DNA from: Sepiola atlantica
Taxonomy: Eukaryota > Mollusca > Cephalopoda > Sepiida > Sepiolidae
DNA length: 64,000 bases
Assembly: GCA_963556195.1 (NCBI GenBank)
Contig: OY744528.1
Coordinates: 59,456,648 to 59,520,647, forward strand
Direction of reading: 5' to 3'
Numbering within the stretch: position 1 is the first letter of the stretch; each line of letters begins with the position of its first letter. Position numbers and translations under genes: made by a program. The notes under the pieces were generated by a model. It had not been told where the DNA came from. It searched no databases and was given only the letters and a program-made list of their open reading frames with translations. Shown here piece by piece: positions 19,082 through 30,600 of the stretch.

Positions 19082-19690
19082 TCAACTTATTTCTTCTGTC
19101 ATCTCTGGAACTTCGTTGCCTCTTCTGAACATCAGCTCCCCCATCTTTCCTTTCATCAGCTTAAGACCCAGCGCTGCTCTGCCGTCCAAGGATTCTGGCG
19201 GCTTTGCTGTTAGCCCAAATCTCTTAAGATATTCCATCACTTCTTCTGTCGATAACTTTGTCACATCCACGATTATGTCATCAATGTACGAATCAGTGTC
19301 TCTTTTGTCTTATTTCCTTTCATTAATACAGTTTTTAGAATGTCCTAATCGTATCAGACAGTAGGTTCTTCCTTTATAGCCAACCAATTGCTACTGCCAG
19401 AGTTTCTGTGCCACATGTAGCTGCAAGTATGCAGACTTAAGGCCCACAATCGCAGTTCCTCCTACCAACCATCTCCATTTTCTCATCTTTTCATCACACA
19501 CATCTATTTTGTTGCTCCCCCGTATGACATGCTACAAAACAGTTCAATTCCCGAAAGTCTAACACTGGCCTCACTTTATCTTTTGTAGCCTGGAACACTA
19601 CCATCAACGGTAACACACCTTTTACTTCACTCTTCCATAGTAAGAGAATACCATCCACTATCCATCTTTTCACCTCCTTCACAAACTCTT
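19082..19690 (-). pseudogene. Reverse transcriptase of the Ty3-type element
   Basis: Three frames together give the RT. KGVLPLMVVFQATKDKVRPV followed by LDFRELN (19640-19500) is the fingers region. VGLKSAYLQLHVAQ (near 19450) is motif A, where the expected catalytic Asp is Gly. YIDDIIVDVTKLS (near 19280) keeps the YxDD catalytic box, and RFGLTAKPPESLDG is the thumb. Frame breaks near 19500, a stop near 19395 and another shift near 19280 make it inactive. Confidence 0.85.
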
Positions 19691-19803
19691 AGTTTTTCTC
19701 ACACTCCAGGGAATTCTTGTAATGTTTTAATTGGTTCTGCAACATTGGAGGCTCTACCATCCATTTCCATTTTACTGTCCATTTATTTCCATCAAAATCT
19801 GCT

Positions 19804-20898
19804 TCAAAATCTTTGTCCTCGATTTTGCAAATATACGTCTCCAAATTCCACCTCCTTTTTGTTTATAGTCAAACCTCCCATCGCATTGATTACATCCATA
19901 CCAAGTATGACATCAATCCCGTCAATCATGTGATCTATTACAATCACTTCCACCTTCACTCGTACTCCACATACTTTTATCTCCACTTGCTGGGCTCCCT
20001 TACACTTTATGCCTCTTCCATCAAGCGCTTTCACAGTCCTACTCCTACCATACACACTCACAAGTTTGGAGTTGAATAAAGTGGTGGTGCATCCACTATC
20101 GACAAGCGCCGTCATTACAGTATCCTTTATTGCTATTTCTATCATTGGAAGAGGTCCGTACTGTGCCTTCATCATGTTGCCGGGGTAGTTACTGGCGTTT
20201 CCCTGAGAACAACATCTCACAATGTGCCCAAATTTTCCACACTCATAGCACCTTACTCTGGCTCTAAGTGGCTCCGTGCAATCTTTAATAAAATGCGGTC
20301 TTCGACATCTAAAGCACTGAATGTTTGATGATTCTCTTTGAACCTTATTTTTGAGTGTAGTGCTTTGTACACTCGCCGCCACCATTCCAGACCCTCGCTT
20401 TCTTTTGCTAACTAAAAGCCGTGCAATCGGTATCAGTTTACTAACATCAATTCTTTCTATGTGTGGTAGCTGTAGCAGTGCCACCAATACGTCATCTGGG
20501 AATCTTGAGACGAATGTCAGTTTGGCCGTATGATCCAGTCCTCTCCCTAAGTGTCCTGATAGTCCAGCCAATCGTTTGATCGTATTGGTGTAAGCGTCCA
20601 CCGATTCTCCAATCCACCTGAATCGTTTCAGTTTTTCATAGGCTTCAAAAGGCCCTTCAGGTAACGCTGTCACTAATTTCATCTCTATCAGTTCCGCATC
20701 TAATTTGTCTTCATTACTCATCTCAAAGCAGAGAGCAAGCGCATCTCCATGCAGAAAAAGTGGAATAAAACTAGCAAGGTTTTGCACTTTCTGTAGTTTT
20801 GCCACCAGTTTCACTTTTTACATCCACCCGACTGCATCATATTCTCCACTAAAAAGCGATATAACATATTTGCTAAACTTTAAAATTCTGGACTCCAT
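19804..20898 (-). pseudogene. gag and aspartic protease of the Ty3-type element
   Basis: The ATG at 20898 starts MESRILKFSKYVISLFSGEY. One in-frame TAA (20820-20818) follows GW M; then 336 codons are uninterrupted to 19804. The capsid-like part includes FIPLFLHGDALALCFEM and AYEKLKRFRWIGESV. Two zinc knuckles follow, CFRCRRPHFIKDC (CX2CX4HX4C) and CYECGKFGHIVRCC. The protease has the catalytic DSG motif (ALVDSGCTTTLF) and the ILG motif (GIDVILGMDVI). Gag and protease share one frame here. Only the single stop separates this from a full ORF, so this region has decayed less than pol. Confidence 0.85.
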
Positions 20899-21100
20899 AG
20901 TCTCCTCTAAAGGCCGAAATAGCTTGTAATCCGATAATGGAATTAAATTAACTTTCCTTCGGTGTCACCGCCACGAAAAATCCCAATCTCCACTGTTCAT
21001 TGTAAACTGCTCACTTTTCACTGTTCACTGTTCACTCTCTGTTGCCCAGAAATCGACTGAACTCTTTAATGTGAAAAGATTAGTTCTCATAGTAATAAAT

Positions 21101-21216
21101 CCACACCTATGCAAATTGCCTACTAAAAACCACCACCTATGCAAATTGCCTACTAAAAACCACCACCTATGCAAATTGCCTACTAAAAACCACCACCTCT
21201 GCAAATTGACTACCAG
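21101..21216. repeat. 30-bp tandem repeat, 4 units
   Basis: Units start at 21101, 21131, 21161 and 21191 with CACCACCTATGCAAATTGCC and TACTAAAAAC; the last has three changes. ATGCAAAT is an octamer-type motif, repeated every 30 bp. The array lies about 200 bp upstream of the gag start on the minus strand, where the leader or LTR of the element should be. Confidence 0.9.
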
Positions 21217-21990
21217 TCAGCGCCAGCTATGTCGATAGACTCCAAACAGCCAATCTGCAAAGGGGAAATAACTCAATTGACAGATATTTTCACCAAGGCA
21301 AATTATAACGGTATTTTAAATACACAGGTTATTATCAGATATTAATAGTTATAAAGGTAGAACCAATAGATTACATAAGAATAAGGCAAAGTTCGAAGCT
21401 AGATAGGTGTTGTGGATGATAAAAAGGGGGATAAAATAATTTAAAGAAGAAGAGGTTTTACACTTAGCGAGCTAAAATTATTAATAGTGCATTGATTTTA
21501 GTAAACGCCATAAATCGAAGGGTAGTAGTTATGGTAGTGGTTATGGGATTTTAAATCGGTTATATTTGAAACAATTCCTATGCATGCCTGTTGAAAAGAC
21601 TTCATCTTTTTATTTAGTAAATGACTTTCCTGTTTAAATATTGATAAAGCTTCCTCAAGACATAGCCTGCAGTACGTGTCTAAGGGCTTATAGGCATTAA
21701 TCTGTTAAATTATACGCCATCTTAGGTTGTATGTAATGTTTTTACCTTTCAGACCCCAAATGTAGCTGATTTAGAGAGGGGTATATTATTAAAAGTATAT
21801 TTATGTATTGAGATTGTATGCTTAAAAAAAGCAGCCGTCGAACATATATATATGGTTTCAATGTTAAAAGAGCCTATTACAGTCGGCATACCATTACTAT
21901 TACTGTTGTTATTGCTTTTAACGCCTGGGTTTATATTTTGTTCAACCATGCACTTGTAAACCACACTTTTGTGTATGCAGACACAATTTT
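21217..21990. other. No gene recognised
   Basis: AT-rich DNA between the Ty3-type element and the next LINE relic. Two opposite frames at 21749-22081 overlap and neither is convincing before about 22000. Confidence 0.4.
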
Positions 21991-22500
21991 AAATGCCATG
22001 AGTTTCTATCCATACAATTACGTTCCGGGTCAGGGTAACAACGTTATTACTTTTTTGGGGTTTGTTCTAGGTTTGACATGACTGATTACCTCCCACTCTA
22101 CCACAAAGACTCTGACAAACATATGCATATGCTAGGAGTTTATGTTCGAAACACCCTCCCTTTGACTAGAGAACATGTGCTTTAGATTTACCTTACATCA
22201 CAGCGTTAGTTACTTTTATTTTTTATACCGTTCACCTTCGACCCAGGACTGTACCCTGTTGAACACTGTCTCTGAAAGCATAGATAGAGCACTCTCACTC
22301 GACTTGAATGCCCAAATACATGTATTTGGGCATTTTAATGCACACCACCGTGACTGGCTAGAATTCTTCAGCTTTATTGATGCAGCTGGTAGCTCACTCC
22401 CTTTGACAGACTGTCACTTTTCGAAGCACGTCCCTGATCGTGCAAACTAGCAAACCTACCTCCTCGACCTGTTCTTGACCTCACTACCTGAGGTTTGTGT
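21990..22500 (+). pseudogene. Jockey-type LINE endonuclease relic
   Basis: Plus-strand frames read YLPLYHKDSDKHMHMLGVYV, then RNTLPLTREHVL, then (after a shift) MCFRFTLHHSVSYFYFLYRS, PSTQDCTLLNTVSESIDRAL and IHVFGHFNAHHRDWLEF. This is the AP-endonuclease of a Jockey-like non-LTR element. GHFNAHH corresponds to the GDFNAHH catalytic block, with Asp changed to His. The tail near 22460 (TYLLDLFLTSLPEVC in another frame) continues it. Reverse transcriptase is absent: the relic is replaced after about 22510 by an inverted repeat. Confidence 0.8.
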
Positions 22501-22513
22501 GGCGAATGCCCAT

Positions 22514-22596
22514 AGCATGCTATCGTTCCATCTGCCATGACTGGGGAGAAGTCTTCAGTAATTTGCAAGTCATGGCAGAGGGAACGAGAGCATGCT
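22514..22596. repeat. 28-bp inverted repeat at a repeat junction
   Basis: Arms 22514-22541 and 22569-22596 match with two differences in 28 bp (AGCATGCTATCGTTCC / GGAACGAGAGCATGCT). The right arm is also the start of the family P element, whose copy at 4490 has GACGGAACAAGAGCAAGC at the same place. Confidence 0.85.
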
Positions 22597-22760
22597 ACCC
22601 CTGTGGATTAAATAAAAGGGTTCCGTCCAGAGTTCGACAGAAAAATTCCCGAGTTCGACAAAGTCCACCTGAAGAAGGTTGGAGGTTATATCAGCCGAAA
22701 CGTTGTGATAAAAACACCCAAGATGAGAACAGTAGTCCGAATATACCAAATTCTACGAAT
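22569..22760 (+). mobile_element. Hammerhead-like element, family P (plus copy)
   Basis: Order: GGAACGAGAGCATGCTACC, GATTAAATAAAAGGGTTCCG, two GAGTTCGACA repeats, then CTGAAGA-A-GGTT...AGCC-GAAACG at 22669-22702, then GATGAGAACAGTAGTCCGAA. The 4-bp stem pairs fully if G-U is allowed. It ends about 100 bp before the satellite array. Confidence 0.65.
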
Positions 22761-23829
22761 TATCAACCCTCATCTAAAAAATTCCGAAGCTTAAGGATAT
22801 TAGTTTGGACGTTTTTACTGAACGACAGTTTGACCAGGAAAGTAAACCTGTTTATAGGCGGTTTCTCAGTGTCCTTCACTTCATCATCACTACAACCTCG
22901 CAGGGAGAAAAGTAAACCTGTTTATAGGCGGTTCCTAGTGTCCTTCACTTCATCATCACTACAACCTCGCCGGAAGGAAAGTAAACCTGTTTATAGGCGG
23001 TTTCTCAGTGTCCTTCACTTCATCATCACTACAACCTCGCAGGGAGGAAAGTAAACCTGTTTATAGGCGGTTTCTCAGTGTCCTTCACTTCATCATCACT
23101 ACAACCTCGCAGGGAGGAAAGTAAACCTGTTTATAGGCGGTTTCTCAGTGTCCTTCACTTCATCATCACTACAACCTCGCAGGGAGGAAAGTAAACCTGT
23201 TTATAGGCGGTTTCTCAGAGTGTCCTTCACTTCATCATCACTACAACCTCGCAGGGAGGAAAGTAAACCTGTTTATAGGCGGTTTCCAGTGTCCTTCACT
23301 TCATCATCACTACAACCTCGCAGGGAGGAAAGTAAACCTGTTTATAGGCGGTTTCTCAGAGTTTCCTTCATTTCATCATCACTACAACCTGCAGGGAGGA
23401 AAGTAAACCTGTTTATAGGCGGTTTCTCAGAGTTTCCTTCATTTCATCATCACTACAACCTCGCAGGGAGGAAAGTAAACCTGTTTATAGGCGGTTTCTC
23501 AGTGTCCTTCACTTCATCATCACTACAACCTCGCAGGGAGGAAAGTAAACCTGTTTATAGGCGGTTTCTCAGTGTCCTTCACTTCATCATCACTACAACC
23601 TTGCAGGGAGGAAAGTAAACCTGTTTATAGGCGGTTTCTCAGAGTTTCCTTCATTTCATCATCACTACAACCTCGCAGGGAGGAAGGTAAACCTGTTTAT
23701 AGGCGGTTTCTCAGAGTTTCGTTCATTTCATCATCACTACAACCTCGCAGGGAGGAAAGTAAACCTGTTTATAGGCGGTTTCTCAGTATCCTTCACTTCA
23801 TCATCACTACAACCTCGCAGGAAGGAAAG

Positions 23830-25380
23830 TAAACCTGTTTATAGGCGGTTTCTCAGTGTCCTTCACTTCATCATCACTACAACCTCGCAGGGAGGAAGGT
23901 AAACCTGTTTATAGGCGGTTTCTCAGAGTGTCCTTCACTTCATCATCACTACAACCTCGCAGGGAGGAAAGTAAACCTGTTTATAGGCGGTTTCTCAGAG
24001 TTTCCTTCATTTCATCATCACTACAACCTCGCAGGGAGGAAAGTAAACCTGTTTATAGGCGGTTTCTCAGTGTCCTTCACTTCATCATCACTACAACCTC
24101 GCAGGAAGGAAAGTAAACCTGTTTATAGGCGGTTTCTCAGTGTCCTTCACTTCATCATCACTACAACCTCGCAGGGAGGAAGGTAAACCTGTTTATAGGC
24201 GGTTTCTCAGAGTGTCCTTCACTTCATCATCACTACAACCTCGCAGGAAGGAAAGTAAACCTGTTTATAGGCGGTTTCTCAGTGTCCTTCACTTCATCAT
24301 CACTACAACCTCGCAGGGAGGAAGGTAAACCTGTTTATAGGCGGTTTCTCAGAGTGTCCTTCACTTCATCATCACTACAACCTTGCAGGGAGGAAAGTAA
24401 ACCTGTTTATAGGCGGTTTCTCAGAGTTTCCTTCATTTCATCATCACTACAACCTCGCAGGGAGGAAAGTAAACCTGTTTATAGGCGGTTTCTCAGAGTG
24501 TCCTTCACTTCATCATCACTACAACCTCGCAGGGAGGAAAGTACACCTGTTTATAGGCGGTTTCTCAGAGTTTCCTTCATTTCATCATCACTACAACCTC
24601 GCAGGGAGGAAAGTAAACCTGTTTATAGGCGGTTTCTCAGTGTCCTTCACTTCATCATCACTACAACCTCGCAGGAAGGAAAGTAAACCTGTTTATAGGC
24701 GGTTTCTCAGTGTCCTTCACTTCATCATCACTACAACCTCGCAGGGAGGAAAGTAAACCTGTTTATAGGCGGTTTCTCAGTGTCCTTCACTTCATCATCA
24801 CTACAACCTCGCAGGGAGGAAAGTAAACCTGTTTATAGGCGGTTTCTCAGAGTGTCCTTCACTTCATCATCACTACAACCTCGCAGGGAGGAAAGAAAAC
24901 CTGTTTATAGGCGGTTTCTCAGAGTTTCCTTCATTTCATCATCACTACAACCTCGCAGGGAGGAAAGTAAACCTGTTTATAGGCGGTTTCTCAGTGTCCT
25001 TCACTTCATCATCACTACAACCTCGCAGGAAGGAAAGTAAACCTGTTTATAGGCGGTTTCTCAGTGTCCTTCACTTCATCATCACTACAACCTCGCAGGA
25101 AGGAAAGTAAACCTGTTTATAGGCGGTTTCTCAGTGTCCTTCACTTCATCATCACTACAACCTTGCAGGGAGGAAGGTAAACCTGTTTATAGGCGGTTTC
25201 TCAGAGTGTCCTTCACTTCATCATCACTCCAACCTCACAGGGAGGAAGGTAAACCTGTTTATAGGCGGTTTCTCAGAGTTTCCTTCACTTCATCATCACT
25301 ACAACCTCGCAGGGAGGAAGGTAAACCTGTTTATAGGCGGTTTCTCAGAGTGTCCTTCACTTCATCATCACTACAACCTC
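23830..25380 (+). repeat. Satellite block duplicated with offset 1990 bp
   Basis: The order of variant units here is reproduced 1990 bp downstream (about 25820-27370). Examples are 24282/26272, 24780/26770 and 25134/27124, where the same series of 70- and 72-bp variants begins. This is a block duplication of at least 1.5 kb inside the array. Confidence 0.8.
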
Positions 25381-25660
25381 GCAGGAAAGAAAGTAAACCT
25401 GTTTATAGGCGGTTTCTCAGTGTCCTTCACTTCATCATCACTACAACCTCGCAGGAAGGAAAGTAAACCTGTTTATAGGCGGTTTCTCAGTGTCCTTCAC
25501 TTCATCATCACTACAACCTCACAGGGAGGAAGGTAAACCTGTTTATAGGCGGTGTCTCAGTGTCCTTCACTTCATCATCACTACAACCTCACAGGGAGGA
25601 AGGTAAACCTGTTTATAGGCGGTTTCTCAGAGTTTCCTTCACTTCATCATCACTACAACC
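25381..25660 (+). repeat. Satellite block duplicated with offset 2634 bp
   Basis: Rare variants GCAGGAAAGAAAG (25381 and 28015) and GGCGGTGTCTCAG (25549 and 28183) occur at the same spacing, so this stretch was copied 2634 bp to the right. Confidence 0.75.
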
Positions 25661-28600
25661 TCGCAGGAAGGAAGGTAAACCTGTTTATAGGCGGTTTCTC
25701 AGAGTTTCCTTCATTTCATCATCACTACAACCTCGCAGGGAGGAAAGTAAACCTGTTTATAGGCGGTTTCTCAGAGTTTCCTTCATTTCATCATCACTAC
25801 AACCTCGCAGGAAGGAAAGTAAACCTGTTTATAGGCGGTTTCTCAGTGTCCTTCACTTCATCATCACTACAACCTCGCAGGGAGGAAGGTAAACCTGTTT
25901 ATAGGCGGTTTCTCAGAGTGTCCTTCACTTCATCATCACTACAACCTCGCAGGGAGGAAAGTAAACCTGTTTATAGGCGGTTTCTCAGAGTTTCCTTCAT
26001 TTCATCATCACTACAACCTCGCAGGGAGGAAAGTAAACCTGTTTATAGGCGGTTTCTCAGTGTCCTTCACTTCATCATCACTACAACCTCGCAGGAAGGA
26101 AAGTAAACCTGTTTATAGGCGGTTTCTCAGTGTCCTTCACTTCATCATCACTACAACCTCGCAGGGAGGAAGGTAAACCTGTTTATAGGCGGTTTCTCAG
26201 AGTGTCCTTCACTTCATCATCACTACAACCTCGCAGGAAGGAAAGTAAACCTGTTTATAGGCGGTTTCTCAGTGTCCTTCACTTCATCATCACTACAATT
26301 TCGCAGGGAGGAAGGTAAACCTGTTTATAGGCGGTTTCTCAGAGTGTCCTTCACTTCATCATCACTACAACCTCGCAGGGAGGAAAGTAAACCTGTTTAT
26401 AGGCGGTTTCTCAGAGTTTCCCTCATTTCATCATCACTACAACCTCGCAGGGAGGAAAGTAAACCTGTTTATAGGCGGTTTCTCAGAGTGTCCTTCACTT
26501 CATCATCACTACAACCTCGCAGGGAGGAAAGTAAACCTGTTTATAGGCGGTTTCTCAGAGTTTCCTTCATTTCATCATCACTACAACCTCGCAGGGAGGA
26601 AAGTAAACCTGTTTATAGGCGGTTTCTCAGTGTCCTTCACTTCATCATCACTACAACCTCGCAGGAAGGAAAGTAAACCTGTTTATAGGCGGTTTCTCAG
26701 TGTCCTTCACTTCATCATCACTACAACCTCGCAGGGAGGAAAGTAAACCTGTTTATAGGCGGTTTCTCAGTGTCCTTCACTTCATCATCACTACAACCTC
26801 GCAGGGAGGAAAGTAAACCTGTTTATAGGCGGTTTCTCAGAGTGTCCTTCACTTCATCATCACTACAACCTCGCAGGGAGGAAAGTAAACCTGTTTATAG
26901 GCGGTTTCTCAGAGTTTCCTTCATTTCATCATCACTACAACCTCGCAGGGAGGAAAGTAAACCTGTTTATAGGCGGTTTCTCAGTGTCCTTCACTTCATC
27001 ATCACTACAACCTCGCAGGAAGGAAAGTAAACCTGTTTATAGGCGGTTTCTCAGTGTCCTTCACTTCATCATCACTACAACCTCGCAGGAAGGAAAGTAA
27101 ACCTGTTTATAGGCGGTTTCTCAGTGTCCTTCACTTCATCATCACTACAACCTTGCAGGGAGGAAGGTAAACCTGTTTATAGGCGGTTTCTCAGAGTGTC
27201 CTTCACTTCATCATCACTACAACCTCACAGGGAGGAAGGTAAACCTGTTTATAGGCGGTTTCTCAGAGTTTCCTTCACTTCATCATCACTACAACCTCGC
27301 AGGGAGGAAGGTAAACCTGTTTATAGGCGGTTTCTCAGAGTGTCCTTCACTTCATCATCACTACAACCTCACAGGGAGGAAGGTAAACCTGTTTATAGGC
27401 GATTTCTCAGAGTTTCCTTCACCTCATCATCACTACAACCTCGCAGGGAGGAAGGTAAACCTGTTTATAGGCGGTTTCTCAGAGTTTCCTTCATTTCATC
27501 ATCACTACAACCTCGCAGGGAGGAAAGTAAACCTGTTTATAGGCGGTTTGTCAGAGTTTCCTTCATTTCATCATCACTACAACCTCGCAGGGAGGAAAGT
27601 AAACCTGTTTATAGGCGGTTTCTCAGTGTCCTTCACTTCATCATCACTACAACCTCGCAGGAAGGAAAGTAAACCTGTTTATAGGCGGTTTCTCAGAGTT
27701 TCCTTCACTTCATCATCACTACAACCTCGCAGGGAGGAAGGTAAACCCGTTCATAGGCGGTTTCTCAGAGTGTCCTTCACTTCATCATCACTACAACCTC
27801 GCAGGGAGGAAAGTAAACCTGTTTATAGGCGGTTTCTCAGAGTTTCCTTCATTTCATCATCACTACAACCTCGCAGGGAGGAAAGTAAACCTGTTTATAG
27901 GCGGTTTCTCAGAGTTTCCTTTATTTCATCATCACTACAACCTCGCAGGGAGGAAAGTAAACCTGTTTATAGGCGGTTTCTCAGTGTCCTTCACTTCATC
28001 ATCACTACAACCTCGCAGGAAAGAAAGTAAACCTGTTTATAGGCGGTTTCTCAGTGTCCTTCACTTCATCATCACTACAACCTCGCAGGAAGGAAAGTAA
28101 ACCTGTTTATAGGCGGTTTCTCAGTGTCCTTCACTTCATCATCACTACAACCTCACAGGGAGGAAGGTAAACCTGTTTATAGGCGGTGTCTCAGTGTCCT
28201 TCACTTCATCATCACTACAACCTCACAGGGAGGAAGGTAAACCTGTTTATAGGCGGTTTCTCAGAGTTTCCTTCACTTCATCATCACTACAACCTCGCAG
28301 GGAGGAAGGTAAACCTGTTTATAGGCGGTTTCTCAGAGTTTCCTTCATTTCATCATCACTACAACCTCGCAGGGAGGAAGGTAAACCTGTTTATAGGCGG
28401 TTTCTCAGAGTTTCCTTCATTTCATCATCACTACAACCTCGCAGGGAGGAAAGTAAACCTGTTTATAGGCGGTTTCTCAGTGTCCTTCACTTCATCATCA
28501 CTACAACCTCGCAGGAAGGAAAGTAAACCTGTTTATAGGCGGTTTCTCAGTGTCCTTCACTTCATCATCACTACAACCTCGCAGGAAGGAAAGTAAACCT

Positions 28601-29755
28601 GTTTATAGGCGGTTTCTCAGTGTCCTTCACTTCATCATCACTACAACCTTGCAGGGAGGAAGGTAAACCTGTTTATAGGCGGTTTCTCAGAGTGTCCTTC
28701 ACTTCATCATCACTACAACCTCACAGGGAGGAAGGTAAACCTGTTTATAGGCGGTTTCTCAGAGTTTCCTTCACTTCATCATCACTACAACCTCGCAGGG
28801 AGGAAGGTAAACCTGTTTGTAGGCGGTTTCTCAGAGTTTCCTTCATTTCATCATCACTACAACCTCGCAGGGAGGAAAGTAAACCTGTTTATAGGCGGTT
28901 TCTCAGTGTCCTTCACTTCATCATCACTACAACCTTGCAGGGAGGAAGGTAAACCTGTTTATAAGCGGTTTCTCAGAGTTTCCTTCACTTCATCATCACT
29001 ACAACCTCACAGGGAGGAAGGTAAACCTGTTTATAGGCGGTTTCTCAGAGTTTCCTTCACTTCATCATCACTACAACCTAGCAGGGAGGAAGGTAAACCT
29101 GTTTATAGGCTGTTTCTCAGAGTTTCCTTCACTTCATCATCACTACAACCTCGCAGGGAGGAAGGTAAACCTGTTTATAGGCGGTTTCTCAGAGTGTCCT
29201 TCACTTCATCATCACTACAACCTCGCAGGGAGGAAGGTAAACCTGTTTATAGGCGGTTTCTCAGAGTGTCCTTCACTTCATCATCACTACAACCTTGCAG
29301 GGAGGAAGGTAAACCTGTTTATAGGCGGTTTCTCAGAGTTTCCTTCATTTCATCATCACTACAACCTGCAGGGAAGAAAGTAAACCTGTTTATAGGAGGT
29401 TTCTCAGTGTCCTTCACTTCCTCATCACTACAACCTGCAGGGAGGAAAGTAAACCTGTTTATAGGCGGTTTCTCAGTGTCCTTCACTTCATCATCACTAC
29501 AACCTCGCAGGGAGGAAGGTAAACCTGTTTATAGGCGGTTTCTCAGAGTTTCCTTCACTTCATCATCACTACAACCTCGCAGGGAGGAAGGTAAACCTGT
29601 TTATAGGCGGTTTCTCAGAGTTTCCTTCACTTCATCATCACTACAACCTCGTAGGGAGGAAGGTAAACCTGTTTATAGGCGGTTTCTCAGTGTCCTTCAC
29701 TTCATCATCGTTTTAAAAACTTTATTCTCAGTAGAGATTCGTTGAAGAGCCACTC

Positions 29756-29791
29756 AAGCTCATTTGTAAACATGTTTTAACAAATGAGCTT
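29756..29791. repeat. 12-bp hairpin just after the satellite
   Basis: AAGCTCATTTGT and ACAAATGAGCTT pair around a 12-nt loop, about 45 bp after the last satellite unit. Confidence 0.7.
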
Positions 29792-30050
29792 CTATTTATA
29801 CATCTGTAAATTTTACATGGTTTAAGCATGCAGCACTCTAATGAATCATCATTATTTTTAAATATACCTAAAAACAAATATTTCTAAAATTATGTTTATA
29901 CCAATTTCAGAAAATGCAAAGTTTAGATTTATGGGAAAAAATTCTCAAACATTTATTAACATTTTGTTTTCACTTTATTTTATTTTTTCTGTTCAACTTA
30001 TTTATTGACTGAGACTTATATGTTTGTACCAAGAGGATCAGTTTGTGTTT
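29792..30050. other. AT-rich DNA, nothing recognised
   Basis: Plain AT-rich sequence between the satellite and the LINE tail. Confidence 0.4.
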
Positions 30051-30053
30051 TGT

Positions 30054-30430
30054 CTATTTTTTGTTATTGTCGTTGTTGCAAAAATGACGTTGAACTTGAT
30101 CCATTGAGACATAAGGAATGTCAAATTCTGAGAGACCTTTTCCAAACAGCTTCTTTTTCCATTGTGATCGGTCAACTGTTACCCTTTTCCAAATTAATGG
30201 GTTGATACCACTGTCCTTTAGGGAGGTTTTCAGCATTGCACACTCGTTTATAATGTTGGACCAGTTCTCTAAATAGTAATCTTTTGTGCAGTATATGGCA
30301 AGCCCAATTCTGCTGAGTGCATTGAAAAATGGCATCAAAGTTCTCCATCTTTGTTATCAACAGCACTTCAGCGTTTGGAACCATATACGGCCATTTCACC
30401 CCAAGTATCCGTCTCTCTGGCATGTGATAT
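30054..30430 (-). pseudogene. LINE reverse transcriptase C-terminal relic
   Basis: Two minus frames give the region after the RT thumb: RILGVKWPYMVPNAEVLLIT, ENFDAIFQCTQQNWACHIL (the R..W.GH.LR block of RTE-like elements) and, after a shift, CAMLKTSLKDSGINPLIWK followed by VDRSQWKKKLFGKGLSEFD. No catalytic residues are present. The fragment starts and ends abruptly. Confidence 0.75.
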
Positions 30431-30499
30431 AAGTGGAACTGTTTTCGTAATTCCTTGGATGTACACTATTCAAGTTATCCAGAGTCAAGTGAAGGGAGG

Positions 30500-30600
30500 T
30501 GAGCATGGTAAACTTAGATCCTCCTATTTACTTCCCCCACGTGGGAAGAGTTAGACACAAGGACGGTTTTTTATTTAGGGAAAATCTAACTGTCCAAAAA
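30500..30600 (+). repeat. Dispersed repeat, family C (plus copy)
   Basis: TCCTATTTACTTCCCCCACG, GAGTTAGACACAAGGACGG and TTTTTTATTTAGGGAAAATC align with the copies at 15940-16040 (inverted) and 61620-61700. Confidence 0.6.

Larger units (their letters stand above)
17840..20898 (-). mobile_element. Decayed Ty3-type LTR retrotransposon, gag to integrase
   Basis: Minus-strand element with the domain order gag, protease, RT, RNase H, integrase. The order and the integrase-last layout fit Ty3/gypsy-like elements. The gag/protease part is nearly whole; RT to integrase is cut by several frameshifts and short deletions. No flanking LTR pair could be identified: the right flank has a tandem-repeat leader (21101-21216) and the left flank ends near (AT)n. 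The element may have lost its LTRs, or they lie unrecognised. Confidence 0.85.
22842..29709 (+). repeat. 70/72-bp satellite array, about 96 units
   Basis: Continuous head-to-tail array of a unit containing GTAAACCTGTTTATAGGCGG, TTTCTCAG, TCCTTCA(C/T)TTCATCATCA and CTACAACCTCGCAGGGAGGA. Units are 70 bp, or 72 bp when AG is added after CTCAG. Common variants are GTGTCC/GTTTCC, CACTT/CATTT, GGAAAG/GGAAGG and GCAGG(A/G)AGG. The 72-bp form leaves two plus-strand frames open (24 residues per unit, e.g. VSFTSSSLQPRREEGKPVYR or HHHYNLAGRKVNLFIGGF). That produces many apparent ORFs of up to 279 codons. With mixed 70/72 spacing they break constantly, so I treat the array as non-coding. Confidence 0.97.

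Noticed and set aside
22842..29745. Many open frames of 60-280 codons across the satellite as a repetitive protein gene
   Set aside because: They appear in two frames at once, start and stop wherever a 70-bp unit breaks the 72-bp phase, and have no start context or splice structure.
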